A stretch of DNA of 37,748 nt from Streptomyces purpureus (GTDB lineage Bacteria; Actinomycetota; Actinomycetes; Streptomycetales; Streptomycetaceae), in NCBI RefSeq assembly GCF_014648195.1, contig NZ_BMQQ01000031.1, positions 22,243 to 59,990 on the forward strand. The letters are read 5' to 3'. Every line of letters begins with the position of its first letter. The first letter of the stretch is position 1. Position numbers and translations under genes: made by a program. The notes beneath the pieces were generated by a model, which saw only the letters and a program-made list of their open reading frames with translations, searched no databases and was not told the origin of the DNA. Below are positions 1 through 9,544 of this stretch, piece by piece.

Positions 1-155
1 GTTCTCTTCATGACGGACTTGCGGTACATCAGTGCCCCCCCGGGACGGTCGGTGTGTAGGTAGTGATGCTCGCCGGGCGTGCTTGGTTGCGCTCCGCGCC
101 CCATGCTGAGTAACAGGTCGGACACAGCAGCGGTGGCGAGCGGGAGGCAGGCTAC

Positions 156-1736
<1,581 letters not shown>

Positions 1737-1836
1737 GGGCCCCGTGGCCGGCCGTGTCTCCCTGACGCGGCGTCATCGGATTCCGTATCGCGGAATAGGC
1801 GGGCACGCTGTCCGAGGCCTGTGTCAGACTCCGGCC

Positions 1837-2490
1837 ATGCTGGGTGTCACCGATCTGCCGACGTATCTCGCGGGCCTCGCCCTGATCATTCTGCTGCCGG
1901 GGCCGAACTCCCTGTACGTGCTGTCCGTCGCCGCCCGCAAGGGCACCCGGACCGGCTACAAGGCCGCGGCCGGGGTGTTCACGGGCGACACGGTCCTGAT
2001 GACCCTGGCCGCGCTGGGCGCGGCCTCGCTGCTCCAGACGACCCCGCTGCTCTTCATGATCGTGAAGTACGCGGGCGCGGGCTATCTGACCTGGATGGCC
2101 ATCGGGATGCTGCGGGCGGCCTGGGCGATGTGGCGCCGGCGCGGGGAGCCGGCGGGCGAGCAGCCCGCGGAGGCAGCCACCGGCGGGGTCGAGCGCCCCT
2201 ACCGCCGGGCGCTGATCATCAGCCTGCTCAACCCGAAGGCGATCCTCTTCCTGATCTCCTTCTTCGTGCAGTTCGTGGACCCCGGGTACGCCTACCCGGC
2301 GCTCTCCTTCCTGGTGCTCGGCACGCTGCTTCAGCTCGGCAGCTTCCTCTACCTGACGACGCTGATCTTCGGCGGTACACGGCTCGCGGCCGCGTTCCGC
2401 AGCCGTAAGCGGCTGTCGGCGGGGGCCACCACGGCCGCCGGCGCGCTCTTCCTCGGCTTCGCGGTCAAACTCTCGACGGCCGGTGCTTGA
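1837..2490 (+). CDS. LysE/RhtB-family amino-acid exporter (LeuE-like)
   Basis: Inner-membrane exporter of the LysE/RhtB family, about six membrane segments in 217 residues. The N-terminal segment carries the family hallmark LLPGPNSLYVL (about residues 17-27), followed by an ARKGTRTGYKAAAG loop. A central charged loop (RRRGEPAGEQ) separates the two halves, and the second half opens with the typical SLLNPKAILFLISFF. The family exports amino acids or homoserine lactones; the best resemblance is to leucine exporters (LeuE), but substrate cannot be read from sequence. The start is the ATG directly before the first hydrophobic helix; the frame is open about 90 bases further upstream, but that stretch is Arg-rich and unlike the family. 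The next gene, a MerR regulator, begins 37 bases after the stop. Confidence 0.86.
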   Translation: MLGVTDLPTYLAGLALIILLPGPNSLYVLSVAARKGTRTGYKAAAGVFTGDTVLMTLAALGAASLLQTTPLLFMIVKYAGAGYLTWMAIGMLRAAWAMWRRRGEPAGEQPAEAATGGVERPYRRALIISLLNPKAILFLISFFVQFVDPGYAYPALSFLVLGTLLQLGSFLYLTTLIFGGTRLAAAFRSRKRLSAGATTAAGALFLGFAVKLSTAGA

Positions 2491-2517
2491 CCCTCACACC
2501 GTGTGAGGCCGTGCAGT
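2487..2517 (+). promoter_or_regulatory. MerR-type promoter with central dyad
   Basis: TTGACC (2487-2492) is a good -35 box. It is followed by the perfect dyad CCTCACAC-C-GTGTGAGG (2492-2508) and a weak -10-like TGCAGT (2512-2517), giving a 19-base spacer. A dyad inside an over-long 17-20 base spacer is the hallmark of MerR-family promoters such as those of tipA and soxR. It lies just before the merR-type gene, so autoregulation is inferred. The weak -10 and the position of the AGGAG ribosome-binding site (2518-2522) leave the exact transcription start uncertain. Confidence 0.55.
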
Positions 2518-2527
2518 AGGAGTCGTC

Positions 2528-3340
2528 ATGTTCACCATCGGAGACTTCGCCCGCCACGGCCGTGTGTCGGTCCGCATGCTGCGCCACTACGACGCGATCG
2601 GACTGCTGCGCCCGGCCCACAGCGACCCCCGCACCGGCTACCGCTTCTACGAGGCGGAGCAGCTCGCCCGGCTCAACCGCGTCATCGCCCTCAAGGACCT
2701 CGGCTTCACCTTGGAGCAGGTGAGGTCGATCCTCGACGAGGAGCTCGGCGCGGACGAGCTGCGCGGAATGCTGCGGCTGCGCCGCGCCGAACTGGAGACG
2801 GTGATGGCGGCCGCGGCCGCAGGGCTCGCGCAGGTCGAGGCGAGGCTCCGTGCGATCGAGAGTGAGGGACACATGTCCGCCACCGATGTCGTGATCAAGA
2901 GCGTTCCGCCCGTACGGCTGGCCGAGCTGAGCGGGGTCGCCGCGAGCTACGAGCCCGAGGACGTCGGGCCCGTGATCGGCCCGCTGTACGAGGAGCTCTG
3001 CCGCCGCCTGGAGGCCGCGGGGGTGACCCCGATCGGCGACGGGCTGGCGTACTACGAGGACGCCCCGGACGGCGGCGTCACCGTCCACGCGGGTCTGCAG
3101 GTCGCCGAGGGCGCCGAGGGCGACTTCGACGTGGTCGTCCTGCCCGGCATCGAGCAGGCGGCGACCGTCGTCCACCGGGGTTCGATGGACGACGTCCTGC
3201 CGACCGCCCAGACCCTGGCGACCTGGATCGACACCAACGGCTACCGCTCGGTCGGCTACGCCCGCGAACTGTGCCTGGAGTACGCGGAGGACCCGGCCAA
3301 GTGGGTGACGGAACTCCAGGAACCGGTACTCCGCGCCTGA
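2528..3340 (+). CDS. MerR-family regulator with GyrI-like effector domain
   Basis: Cytoplasmic transcription factor of 270 residues. Residues 1-70 are a MerR winged helix (MFTIGDFARHGRVSVRMLRH, then the GYRFYEAEQLARL wing). A helical linker follows to about residue 118 (LRLRRAELETVMAAAAAGLA). From about residue 120 there is a GyrI-like/BmrR-type small-molecule-binding domain (DVVIKSVPPVRLAELSG to RELCLEYAEDP). Proteins of this plan twist an over-spaced promoter when a hydrophobic ligand binds the C-terminal domain. The dyad promoter immediately upstream suggests it controls its own gene; control of the neighbouring exporter is possible but unproven. AGGAG sits five bases before the ATG. The inducer is unknown. 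Confidence 0.88.
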   Translation: MFTIGDFARHGRVSVRMLRHYDAIGLLRPAHSDPRTGYRFYEAEQLARLNRVIALKDLGFTLEQVRSILDEELGADELRGMLRLRRAELETVMAAAAAGLAQVEARLRAIESEGHMSATDVVIKSVPPVRLAELSGVAASYEPEDVGPVIGPLYEELCRRLEAAGVTPIGDGLAYYEDAPDGGVTVHAGLQVAEGAEGDFDVVVLPGIEQAATVVHRGSMDDVLPTAQTLATWIDTNGYRSVGYARELCLEYAEDPAKWVTELQEPVLRA

Positions 3341-3526
3341 CCCGGCACACAACCGCAGGGGCGCCCGCGCCGCGAGGCCGGGCGTCCCTCGCTGCGTCGG
3401 GCTCGGGCCGGGCTGCCGTCCGGCGTCCACGTCGCCGAGCAGGCCGGCGACCGGAACCCCCGGCGCGGGCGGCCCGGCGTACGGGCCGTCGGCGCCACCC
3501 GGACCGCTGCCGCCCCGCCCCGCCCC

Positions 3527-4921
3527 CTATCCCAGCGCCGCCCTCTTCAGCCGTCTCGCCCGGCGGGCCATCCTGCGGACCGCCGCGTGGCGTGGCACGG
3601 GGAGGCCGCCCGGGAGGCCGAGGATCGTCAGGCGGCGGCGGGTGAAGTAGCGCCAGGTGTCGGGGGTCGGACGTTCCGACAGGTGGCGTTCGGCCGCACC
3701 GCGCAGGTCCGCGCGGATCTGCGGCTGCATCGCGAAGCCGACCGCGGCGATCAGGCCCGCCACCCGCTCCCGCACCTGGGTCGCGGACGGCGGTGCCCAG
3801 TCGGTGACGGCGGCCGGGTCGTTGAGGTCGGGGAGCAGGGCGTCCACGAGGGTGACCGGGACGCGGTTGCTGTTCTGGTACGGGGTGAGCCGGTCCAGCA
3901 GCATGCCCGTGCCGATCCGGGCCACCGGGATCCCGTAGAACGTGCTCGCCGTCAGCAGGGCCGTCGAGAAGCAGCCGACGACCAGCGCGGGGCGCAGCTG
4001 ACGGTAGAGGACCTCGGCGAGGACCGGCCGGTCCAGGACCGTCAGCTCGGCGCCCAGCGCCAGCGCCTCCCGCTCCAGCGTCTTCGACCAGGCCGCCGGG
4101 GCCGACGGGTGCGGCTTGAAGACGAGGCGGCTGTGGCCGAGGACGACCGCGCCGCGCACCATCCGCAGGTGCAGGTCCTCCTCCTCGGCGGGGGAGAGGA
4201 TGCCGAGCGCCGAGAGGTACTGGCCGAGCAGCAGGACCGGGGCGTCCAGGCCCGGCTCCTCCTCGTCCTGGGCGAGCTCGGCGACGACCTTCGTGAAGGC
4301 CTCGGTCGGTACGAGCCGGGGGACCGCCCCGAACTCGCCCAGCAGCAGCGGGGTCAGACCGGGCACCAGGTCCAGGTGGAGCACCCGCCGCACCCGCTCC
4401 CCGACCAGCGGGGCGAGCTTGTTGCGGGTGGGGCCGTAGCTCATCAGCCCGTCGGCGTACACGTCGAGCGGCGCGTCCGGGAAGAGCTGGGCCACCGACA
4501 GGGCCGGGGCGACCTGGAGGGACTCCACCACGAGCTCGACCCGGTCCTCACCGAGGCCCCACAGCAGCCGCAGCTGCCGCTCCCACAACGGGATGTCGTC
4601 CGGGCGCGGCGACCAGCCCGAGGGGTGGAGCGGCGCGATCGTGTCGTTCCACGAGACGACGGAGTCGAACCGGCCCCGCAGCCGTTCGAAGCCGGGCATC
4701 CCGTCGAGCGGGGTGGCGGTCTCGGGCACCGGGCCGTTGGTGCTGACCAGCAGCATCCGGCGGTCGGCCGGGGCGAAGCAGCCGCTGTCCAGGGCGGCGG
4801 CCAGGGTGACCGCGCCGTACAGCGTGGAGGCGAAGAAGATCTGTGTCGTCCTCATCCGTGCTGCCGCCTTTCCGTCCGCCTGCCGGCTCGTGATCATTTC
4901 CGTCCGGGTCCCCGCACTCAT
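3527..4921 (-). CDS. Polysialyltransferase-like glycosyltransferase (GT38-like)
   Basis: Predicted transferase that adds nonulosonic acid (sialic acid or Kdn) to a cell-wall polymer. It shows the three short motifs of bacterial sialyltransferases: an acidic-Gly motif (VYADGLMSYGP), an HP motif (VFKPHPSAP) and a Ser/Thr motif (GCFSTALLTAS). The opening MRTTQIFFASTLYGAVTL resembles the alpha-2,8-polysialyltransferase family (PF07388). Two starts are possible. The ATG at 4921 overlaps the stop of the GT2 gene (ATGA) and has GGAG eight bases upstream (464 residues). The ATG at 4855, with GGAAAGG about 11 bases upstream, begins exactly at the conserved region (442 residues). The first 22 residues of the longer form look unconserved. 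No signal peptide; the C-terminus is strongly basic (RRMARRARRLKRA), fitting membrane association. Confidence 0.72.
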   Translation of the reverse strand: MSAGTRTEMITSRQADGKAAARMRTTQIFFASTLYGAVTLAAALDSGCFAPADRRMLLVSTNGPVPETATPLDGMPGFERLRGRFDSVVSWNDTIAPLHPSGWSPRPDDIPLWERQLRLLWGLGEDRVELVVESLQVAPALSVAQLFPDAPLDVYADGLMSYGPTRNKLAPLVGERVRRVLHLDLVPGLTPLLLGEFGAVPRLVPTEAFTKVVAELAQDEEEPGLDAPVLLLGQYLSALGILSPAEEEDLHLRMVRGAVVLGHSRLVFKPHPSAPAAWSKTLEREALALGAELTVLDRPVLAEVLYRQLRPALVVGCFSTALLTASTFYGIPVARIGTGMLLDRLTPYQNSNRVPVTLVDALLPDLNDPAAVTDWAPPSATQVRERVAGLIAAVGFAMQPQIRADLRGAAERHLSERPTPDTWRYFTRRRLTILGLPGGLPVPRHAAVRRMARRARRLKRAALG

Positions 4922-5928
4922 GCCGCGCTCTCCGCCGGCACCACTCTGCGCCGCACTTTCCGCAGCCGCGCCGCCCGCTCCGCGTCCATCGCGGCCAGCG
5001 CCTCCTTGAGCGCGTCCTGCGGCATACGCTTCAACGCCGCCGCGCTCCACGACCGCAATTTCTTCGCCACCTGCGGCTCGTACCGCTCCATCGTCCCGAG
5101 ATGGTGGGCGATAATCGCACAGTACGTGCGCACCGCTTTCGGCATCAGCCGTTCGGAATCAGGGTCCTGCGACGTTTCTTCGAGTACCTGGTCGAATGCC
5201 CGGATGAAATCGAGCTGACGCATGTCGCCAATCTGTGTGAGCGATGTGGAGATCCCCCGGCGGTAGAAGATCCCGAGGGTGCCGACCGTGGCGAACGACT
5301 CCGCCTCGCGGTGCAGCCGCCAGATCCACGGCCGGTCCTCGGCCGTCCGCAGCCCGTCCGTGAAGTGCAGCAGCCCCCGCTCCAGGAGGCGCCGGTGGTA
5401 CATCCCGGCCCAGGCGTAGGGGTAGTCCACCGAGGTGGTGCGGTGCGCCGGCAGTATCGCCTCGCGCGGGTCCAGCACCTCGTCGCGCCGCCCCACCGGG
5501 GCGCGATGGACCGTGCGCGCCCTGCCCTTGCACCGCACATGGTCGGTACGGACGAAGTCGCAGCCGAGCCGGTCCATGGCGGCGACCAGCCGGTCGTAGT
5601 GGCCGGGGGTCAGCCAGTCGTCGCCGTCCAGGAAGGTGAGGTACCGCCCGCGGGCCGCGTCGAGCCCGGTGTTGCGGGCGGTGGCCAGGCCGCCGTTGCG
5701 CTCGTGTCTGATCAGGACCGCGCCCGGGATTTCCCGTTCGGCGCGCCGCAGGAGTTCGGGTGTTCCATCCGTCGAACAATCGTCGACCAGCAGGAACTCG
5801 AAGTCGTCCCGGGCGTTGGCCCGCAGACTTCGCAGGGTGTCGGGGGCATATGTCTGCACGTTGTAGAACGGCACGACGACGGAGAGCTTGACCACCCGCG
5901 TGACGCTAGGCCGCCCCCCGGCATTCAC
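4918..5928 (-). CDS. Glycosyltransferase family 2
   Basis: GT-A fold glycosyltransferase of 336 residues. The N-terminus reads KLSVVVPFYNVQTYAPDTL. FLLVDDCSTDGTPELL binds the nucleotide sugar, and YLTFLDGDDWLTPGHYD supplies the metal-binding acidic motif. RTAEDRPWIWRLH is the usual acceptor-side ED motif. The C-terminal 100 residues are helical and basic. It is translationally coupled to the polysialyltransferase-like gene downstream and diverges from the nonulosonate genes, so it probably adds the neutral sugar or primer of the same polymer. The start is GTG at 5928 with only a poor Shine-Dalgarno sequence; a second in-frame GTG at 5895 would remove 11 residues without touching the fold. Donor and acceptor are unknown. 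Confidence 0.85.
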   Translation of the reverse strand: MNAGGRPSVTRVVKLSVVVPFYNVQTYAPDTLRSLRANARDDFEFLLVDDCSTDGTPELLRRAEREIPGAVLIRHERNGGLATARNTGLDAARGRYLTFLDGDDWLTPGHYDRLVAAMDRLGCDFVRTDHVRCKGRARTVHRAPVGRRDEVLDPREAILPAHRTTSVDYPYAWAGMYHRRLLERGLLHFTDGLRTAEDRPWIWRLHREAESFATVGTLGIFYRRGISTSLTQIGDMRQLDFIRAFDQVLEETSQDPDSERLMPKAVRTYCAIIAHHLGTMERYEPQVAKKLRSWSAAALKRMPQDALKEALAAMDAERAARLRKVRRRVVPAESAA

Positions 5929-5999
5929 CCTGACCGGAAAAGGGATGACGGGTGAATACGGAGCGTCGAACCTGTTAACCCGTTTGTTCCGCGCGAACT

Positions 6000-6022
6000 C
6001 CAGGGCGATTCCCTGGCTTTTT
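6000..6022 (+). terminator. Intrinsic-terminator-like hairpin with T-run in divergent intergenic
   Basis: CCAGGG (6000-6005), loop CGATT, CCCTGG (6011-6016), then CTTTTT (6017-6022). This is a textbook Rho-independent terminator on the plus strand, unusual in a genome whose terminators mostly lack U-tracts. It lies between two divergent starts (5928 and 6104), so it ends no known gene. It could attenuate the plus-strand glycosyltransferase operon or close a short noncoding transcript. Confidence 0.5.
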
Positions 6023-6103
6023 CAGTGTGTGTAGTGATGCTGTTCACCCTTTGTTGTGGGCGAGTTGGGCCAGGAAGCGGAATGCCTTTCTAACGTCCTC
6101 GGC

Positions 6104-7408
6104 GTGCCATCACGTACCAGCGAACACGCACGGATCGCCGTCCTCGCGGACTCCGACACCCGGTGGAAATGGGGCGCCCTCACCGCCCGCCGCATCGCCC
6201 CCGAGGAGTCGGAGGTGACCGGCTTCCTGCTGCGCGGCCGGGCCACCCCGACCGCGCGCCAGCTCGCCGAGGTCGCGGCCGGCATCGCGGCTCCGAGCGA
6301 GGTGACCGGGCACGAGTTCCTGCACGCGGTACGCGACGGCGGATACGACGTCGTGGTCCTCGCCCTCGCCGGCGGCACCGTCCAGGCCATGCTCCAGGGC
6401 CTGGCCGCCCAGCCCGTCGAGGGCCGGCCCGTGATCGTCACCGGCTATGTCGGCGTCGTCTACGAGAAGCTCGCCGACGGACTCCTCCTGCGGCACGGAG
6501 CGGACGTCGTCCTCGCCAACTCCCGCCACGACGCCGAGCGTTTCCGCGCCGTGTACGAAGGCGTGGGCGCCGACCCCTCCTCGGTCGTCGAGGCCGCGCT
6601 GCCCTTCCTCGGCGGCGACCCGTACGCCCCGAAGGCCGGCCGGGACACCGTCGTCTTCGCCGCGCAGCCGTCCGTACCGGAATCCCGCGCCGACCGTACG
6701 TACCTGCTGCGCCGCCTCGTCGAGCACGCCCGGCTCCACCCGCACCGCGAGGTGCTCCTCAAACTCCGCTCCCGCCCCGGCGAACACACCACGCACCTGG
6801 AGGAGCTCCCCTACCAGCGGCTCGCCAAGGGCATCGCGGCCCCGCGCAACTTCCGCCTGGTGTACGGGCACATGGGCGAGGTCCTCGACCGTACCGACCT
6901 GCTGGTCACCGTCTCCTCCACGGCCGCCCTGGAAGCCCTGCACCGCCGCATCCCCACCGCGGTCCTCACCGACCTCGGGATCCGCGAGCCGCTCGGCAAC
7001 CACCACTTCCTCGGCTCGGGACTGCTCACCTCCTGGGACCGGCTCGACGGCGGCCACCGTCCCGAGCCCGACCCCGACTGGCTGGCCCGCCAGGGCGTCG
7101 CCGCTGGCGGTCCCCCCACGCCGCCCGGCGTAGGTGGAGGGGCGTACGCCACCGCCTTCGACGCGGCCCGCGCCCGCGTCGCCCACCTGCGCGGCCAGGA
7201 CCGGCTGCCGCCGCTCGCCCCGTACTACACACCCGCCACCGCACCCGGCTATCTGCCCGGCATCCTCGCCCGCCACCGTCTCGACGCCGCCACACCGGCC
7301 GCCCCCGTATCGGGCGTACGCCGCGTGGTCCGGGACATGGCACGCGGCGCGTACCGGCACGGCGTCCAGCGCGTGGCCCCCGTCATCCGCCGCCTGGGAG
7401 AACTCTGA
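6104..7408 (+). CDS. Putative glycosyltransferase, DUF6716-like
   Basis: About 434 residues, first gene of the plus-strand nonulosonate operon. The N-terminus HARIAVLADSDTRWKWGALT and the mid-section PVIVTGYVGVVYEKLADGLL look like a Rossmann-type GT-B fold. LLKLRSRPGEHTTH and LVTVSSTAALEALHRRIPTA resemble the sugar-nucleotide-binding half of the capsule/CDP-glycerol transferase superfamily. I believe this is the family annotated DUF6716 (putative glycosyltransferase) in actinomycetes. The GTG at 6104 is chosen because the conserved part starts there; a GTG at 6056 adds 16 residues. Neither has a Shine-Dalgarno sequence. Its stop overlaps the next ATG (TGATG). A proline/glycine-rich stretch (GGPPTPPGVGGG) is encoded by a palindromic element at 7109-7141. 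The exact reaction is unknown. Confidence 0.68.
   Translation: MPSRTSEHARIAVLADSDTRWKWGALTARRIAPEESEVTGFLLRGRATPTARQLAEVAAGIAAPSEVTGHEFLHAVRDGGYDVVVLALAGGTVQAMLQGLAAQPVEGRPVIVTGYVGVVYEKLADGLLLRHGADVVLANSRHDAERFRAVYEGVGADPSSVVEAALPFLGGDPYAPKAGRDTVVFAAQPSVPESRADRTYLLRRLVEHARLHPHREVLLKLRSRPGEHTTHLEELPYQRLAKGIAAPRNFRLVYGHMGEVLDRTDLLVTVSSTAALEALHRRIPTAVLTDLGIREPLGNHHFLGSGLLTSWDRLDGGHRPEPDPDWLARQGVAAGGPPTPPGVGGGAYATAFDAARARVAHLRGQDRLPPLAPYYTPATAPGYLPGILARHRLDAATPAAPVSGVRRVVRDMARGAYRHGVQRVAPVIRRLGEL
7109..7141 (+). repeat. GC-rich palindromic element inside a coding region
   Basis: CCCCCCACGCCG (7111-7122) and CGGCGTAGGTGGAGGGG (7125-7141) form an imperfect hairpin whose six bases next to the two-base loop pair perfectly (ACGCCG/CGGCGT). 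It stays in frame and encodes a Pro/Gly-rich loop foreign to the rest of the protein. It looks like a small dispersed palindrome that entered the gene without breaking it; this is inferred from structure and composition only. Confidence 0.4.
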
Positions 7409-8598
7409 TGACCACCGTGCTCGCCGTGATCCCCGCGAGGGGCGGCTCCAAGGGCGTCCCCGCCAAGAACCTCGCCCCCGTCGGCGGCATCCCGCTCGTC
7501 GCCCGCGCGGTCCGCGCCTGCCGGGCCGCCCGCCTGGTCACCGACGTCGTCGTGACCACCGACGACCCGGCCGTCGCCGCGGCCGCCCGCGCCGCCGGCG
7601 CCGAGGCCGTGCACCGCCCCGCGCGGCTCGCCACCGACACCTCCACCAGCGAGTCGGCCGTCCTGCACGCCATGGACGCCTTCGAGGCGCTGCACGAACG
7701 CCCGGTCGACGTGGTCCTCCTCGTCCAGTGCACCAGCCCCTTCCTCACCCGCGAGGACGTGGACGGCGTCGTCGCCGAGGTCGCCGAGCTCGGCGCCGAC
7801 ACCGCCGTCACCGTCGCCCCCTTCCACGGCTTCGTGTGGCGCCGGCCCGAGGACGGCGCCCGCGGCGTCAACCACGACAAGGCCCACCGCCCCCGCCGCC
7901 AGGACCGCCCCCAGGACTTCCTGGAGACCGGCGCCGCCTACGCCATGGACGCCAAGGGCTTCCGCAGCCACGAGCACCGCTTCTTCGGCCGCACCGCCCT
8001 GGTCGCCACCGACCCGGCGCGCGTCCTGGAGATCGACGACCCGCACGACCTGGAGCGCGCCCGCGCCCTCGCCCCCCTCCTCGACGGACCCGCGCACACC
8101 ACCACCCCCGGCCGCGAGGACATCGACGCCGTCGTCCTCGACTTCGACGGCACCCAGACCGACGACCGCGTCATCGTCGACTCCGACGGCCGCGAATTCG
8201 TCTCCGTACACCGCGGCGACGGCCTCGGCATCGCCGCGCTGCGCCGCGCCGGACTGCACCTGCTCATCCTCTCCACCGAGCGCAACCCCGTCGTCGCCGC
8301 GCGCGCCCGCAAGCTGCACATCCCCGTCCTGCACGGCATCGACCGCAAGGACCTCGCCCTGAAGCACTGGTGCGAGGAGTACGGCGTCGACCCGCAGCGG
8401 GTGCTCTACGCCGGGAACGACGTCAACGACCTGCCGTGCTTCTCCCTGGTCGGCTGGCCCGTCGCGGTGGCGAGCGCCCATGACGCCGTACGGGCCGCGG
8501 CCCGGGTCGTCACCGTCACCCCCGGCGGCGCCGGCGCCATCCGCGAGATCGCCGGCTGGCTCCTCGGCCCCACCCTCAGCACCTCCGCCACCCCCTGA
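7408..8598 (+). CDS. CMP-nonulosonate (CMP-Kdn/sialate) synthetase fused to HAD phosphatase
   Basis: Bifunctional protein of 396 residues. Residues 1 to about 225 are an acylneuraminate cytidylyltransferase: IPARGGSKGVPAKNLAPVGG binds CTP, then VVLLVQCTSPFLTREDV and LETGAAYAMDAKGF. Residues about 235-396 are a KdsC-like HAD phosphatase with all four motifs: VVLDFDGTQTDD, LILSTERN, the Lys of DRKDLALKHW, and LYAGNDVNDLPCF. The first half activates the nonulosonate with CTP. The second half is predicted to remove the 9-phosphate first. The phosphatase acids are intact, so the domain should be active, unlike the related but degenerate tail of vertebrate CMAS. Starts at ATG overlapping the previous stop (TGATG) and precedes the NeuB-type gene, so product passes from synthase to phosphatase to cytidylyltransferase. 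Confidence 0.88.
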   Translation: MTTVLAVIPARGGSKGVPAKNLAPVGGIPLVARAVRACRAARLVTDVVVTTDDPAVAAAARAAGAEAVHRPARLATDTSTSESAVLHAMDAFEALHERPVDVVLLVQCTSPFLTREDVDGVVAEVAELGADTAVTVAPFHGFVWRRPEDGARGVNHDKAHRPRRQDRPQDFLETGAAYAMDAKGFRSHEHRFFGRTALVATDPARVLEIDDPHDLERARALAPLLDGPAHTTTPGREDIDAVVLDFDGTQTDDRVIVDSDGREFVSVHRGDGLGIAALRRAGLHLLILSTERNPVVAARARKLHIPVLHGIDRKDLALKHWCEEYGVDPQRVLYAGNDVNDLPCFSLVGWPVAVASAHDAVRAAARVVTVTPGGAGAIREIAGWLLGPTLSTSATP

Positions 8599-8650
8599 CC
8601 CCCACGCCTCACCCCCCCCGTAGTCCACACCCCGTAAGGAACCCGGATCC

Positions 8651-9544
8651 ATGACCTCCCGTCTGCGCACCTTCGGCTCCTCGACCGCGGGCCCCGGCCG
8701 CCCCGTCTACATCACCGGTGAGATCGGCATCAACCACAACGGCGACCTCGGCAACGCCTTCGCCCTGATCGACGCCGCCGCCGACGCCGGCTGCGACGCG
8801 GTCAAGTTCCAGAAGCGCACCCCGGAGATCTGCACCCCCCGCGACCAGTGGGACGTCGAGCGCGACACCCCCTGGGGCCGGATGACGTACATCGACTACC
8901 GCCACCGCGTCGAGTTCGGCGAGGAGGAGTACCGCAAGATCGACGAGCACTGCCGCAAGCGCGGCATCGACTGGTTCGCCTCCCCCTGGGACACCGAGGC
9001 CGTCGCCTTCCTGGAGAAGTTCGACGTCCCCGCCCACAAGGTCGCCTCCGCCTCCCTCACCGACGACGAGCTGCTGCGCGCCCTGCGCGCCACCGGCCGC
9101 ACCGTCGTCCTCTCCACCGGCATGTCGACCCCGCGCCAGATCCGGCACGCCGTCGAGGTCCTCGGCAGCGCCAGCATCGTGCTCTGCCACGCCACCTCGA
9201 CCTACCCGGCCAAGGCCGAGGAGCTCAACCTGCGGGTGATCAACACCCTCCAGCAGGAGTACCCGAACGTCCCGATCGGCTACTCCGGCCACGAGACCGG
9301 ACTGCAGACCACCCTCGCCGCCGTCGCCCTCGGCGCCTGCTTCGTCGAGCGCCACATCACCCTCGACCGCGCCATGTGGGGCTCCGACCAGGCCGCCTCC
9401 GTCGAGCCCGGCGGCCTCACCCGCCTCGTCCGCGACATCCGCACCATCGAGACCGCCCTCGGCGACGGCATCAAGAAGGTGTACGACTCCGAACTCGGCC
9501 CGATGAAGAAGCTCCGCCGGGTCCAGGGCCTCGTGGCGGCATGA
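8651..9544 (+). CDS. NeuB-type nonulosonate synthase lacking the SAF domain
   Basis: TIM-barrel synthase that condenses phosphoenolpyruvate with a hexose (ManNAc, its 6-phosphate, or mannose-6-phosphate) to a nine-carbon 2-keto-3-deoxy acid. Seen: VYITGEIGINHNGDLGNAF, CDAVKFQKR, IDWFASPWDTEAVAFL, VLSTGMSTPRQIRHAV, LCHATSTYPAKAEELNL, IGYSGHETG and VERHITLDRAMWGSDQAAS, in the usual NeuB order. The protein stops at 297 residues, just after the barrel; typical NeuB/NANS are about 335-360 because of a C-terminal SAF (antifreeze-like) domain whose arginine touches the N-acetyl group of ManNAc. Its absence suggests a substrate without N-acetyl, i.e. mannose-6-phosphate to Kdn-9-phosphate. AAGGA lies 10 bases before the ATG. 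Its stop overlaps the next start (ATGA). Confidence 0.88.
   Translation: MTSRLRTFGSSTAGPGRPVYITGEIGINHNGDLGNAFALIDAAADAGCDAVKFQKRTPEICTPRDQWDVERDTPWGRMTYIDYRHRVEFGEEEYRKIDEHCRKRGIDWFASPWDTEAVAFLEKFDVPAHKVASASLTDDELLRALRATGRTVVLSTGMSTPRQIRHAVEVLGSASIVLCHATSTYPAKAEELNLRVINTLQQEYPNVPIGYSGHETGLQTTLAAVALGACFVERHITLDRAMWGSDQAASVEPGGLTRLVRDIRTIETALGDGIKKVYDSELGPMKKLRRVQGLVAA

Noticed and set aside
10..63. Short open frame at the left edge (ATG at 10)
   Set aside because: Only 17 codons, no ribosome-binding site, and it sits in the apparent promoter region of the mutase gene.
3341..3526. Possible gene or RNA between the MerR gene and the polysialyltransferase-like gene
   Set aside because: 186 GC-rich bases between convergent genes; no coding motif, no clean terminator hairpin and no RNA signature could be supported.
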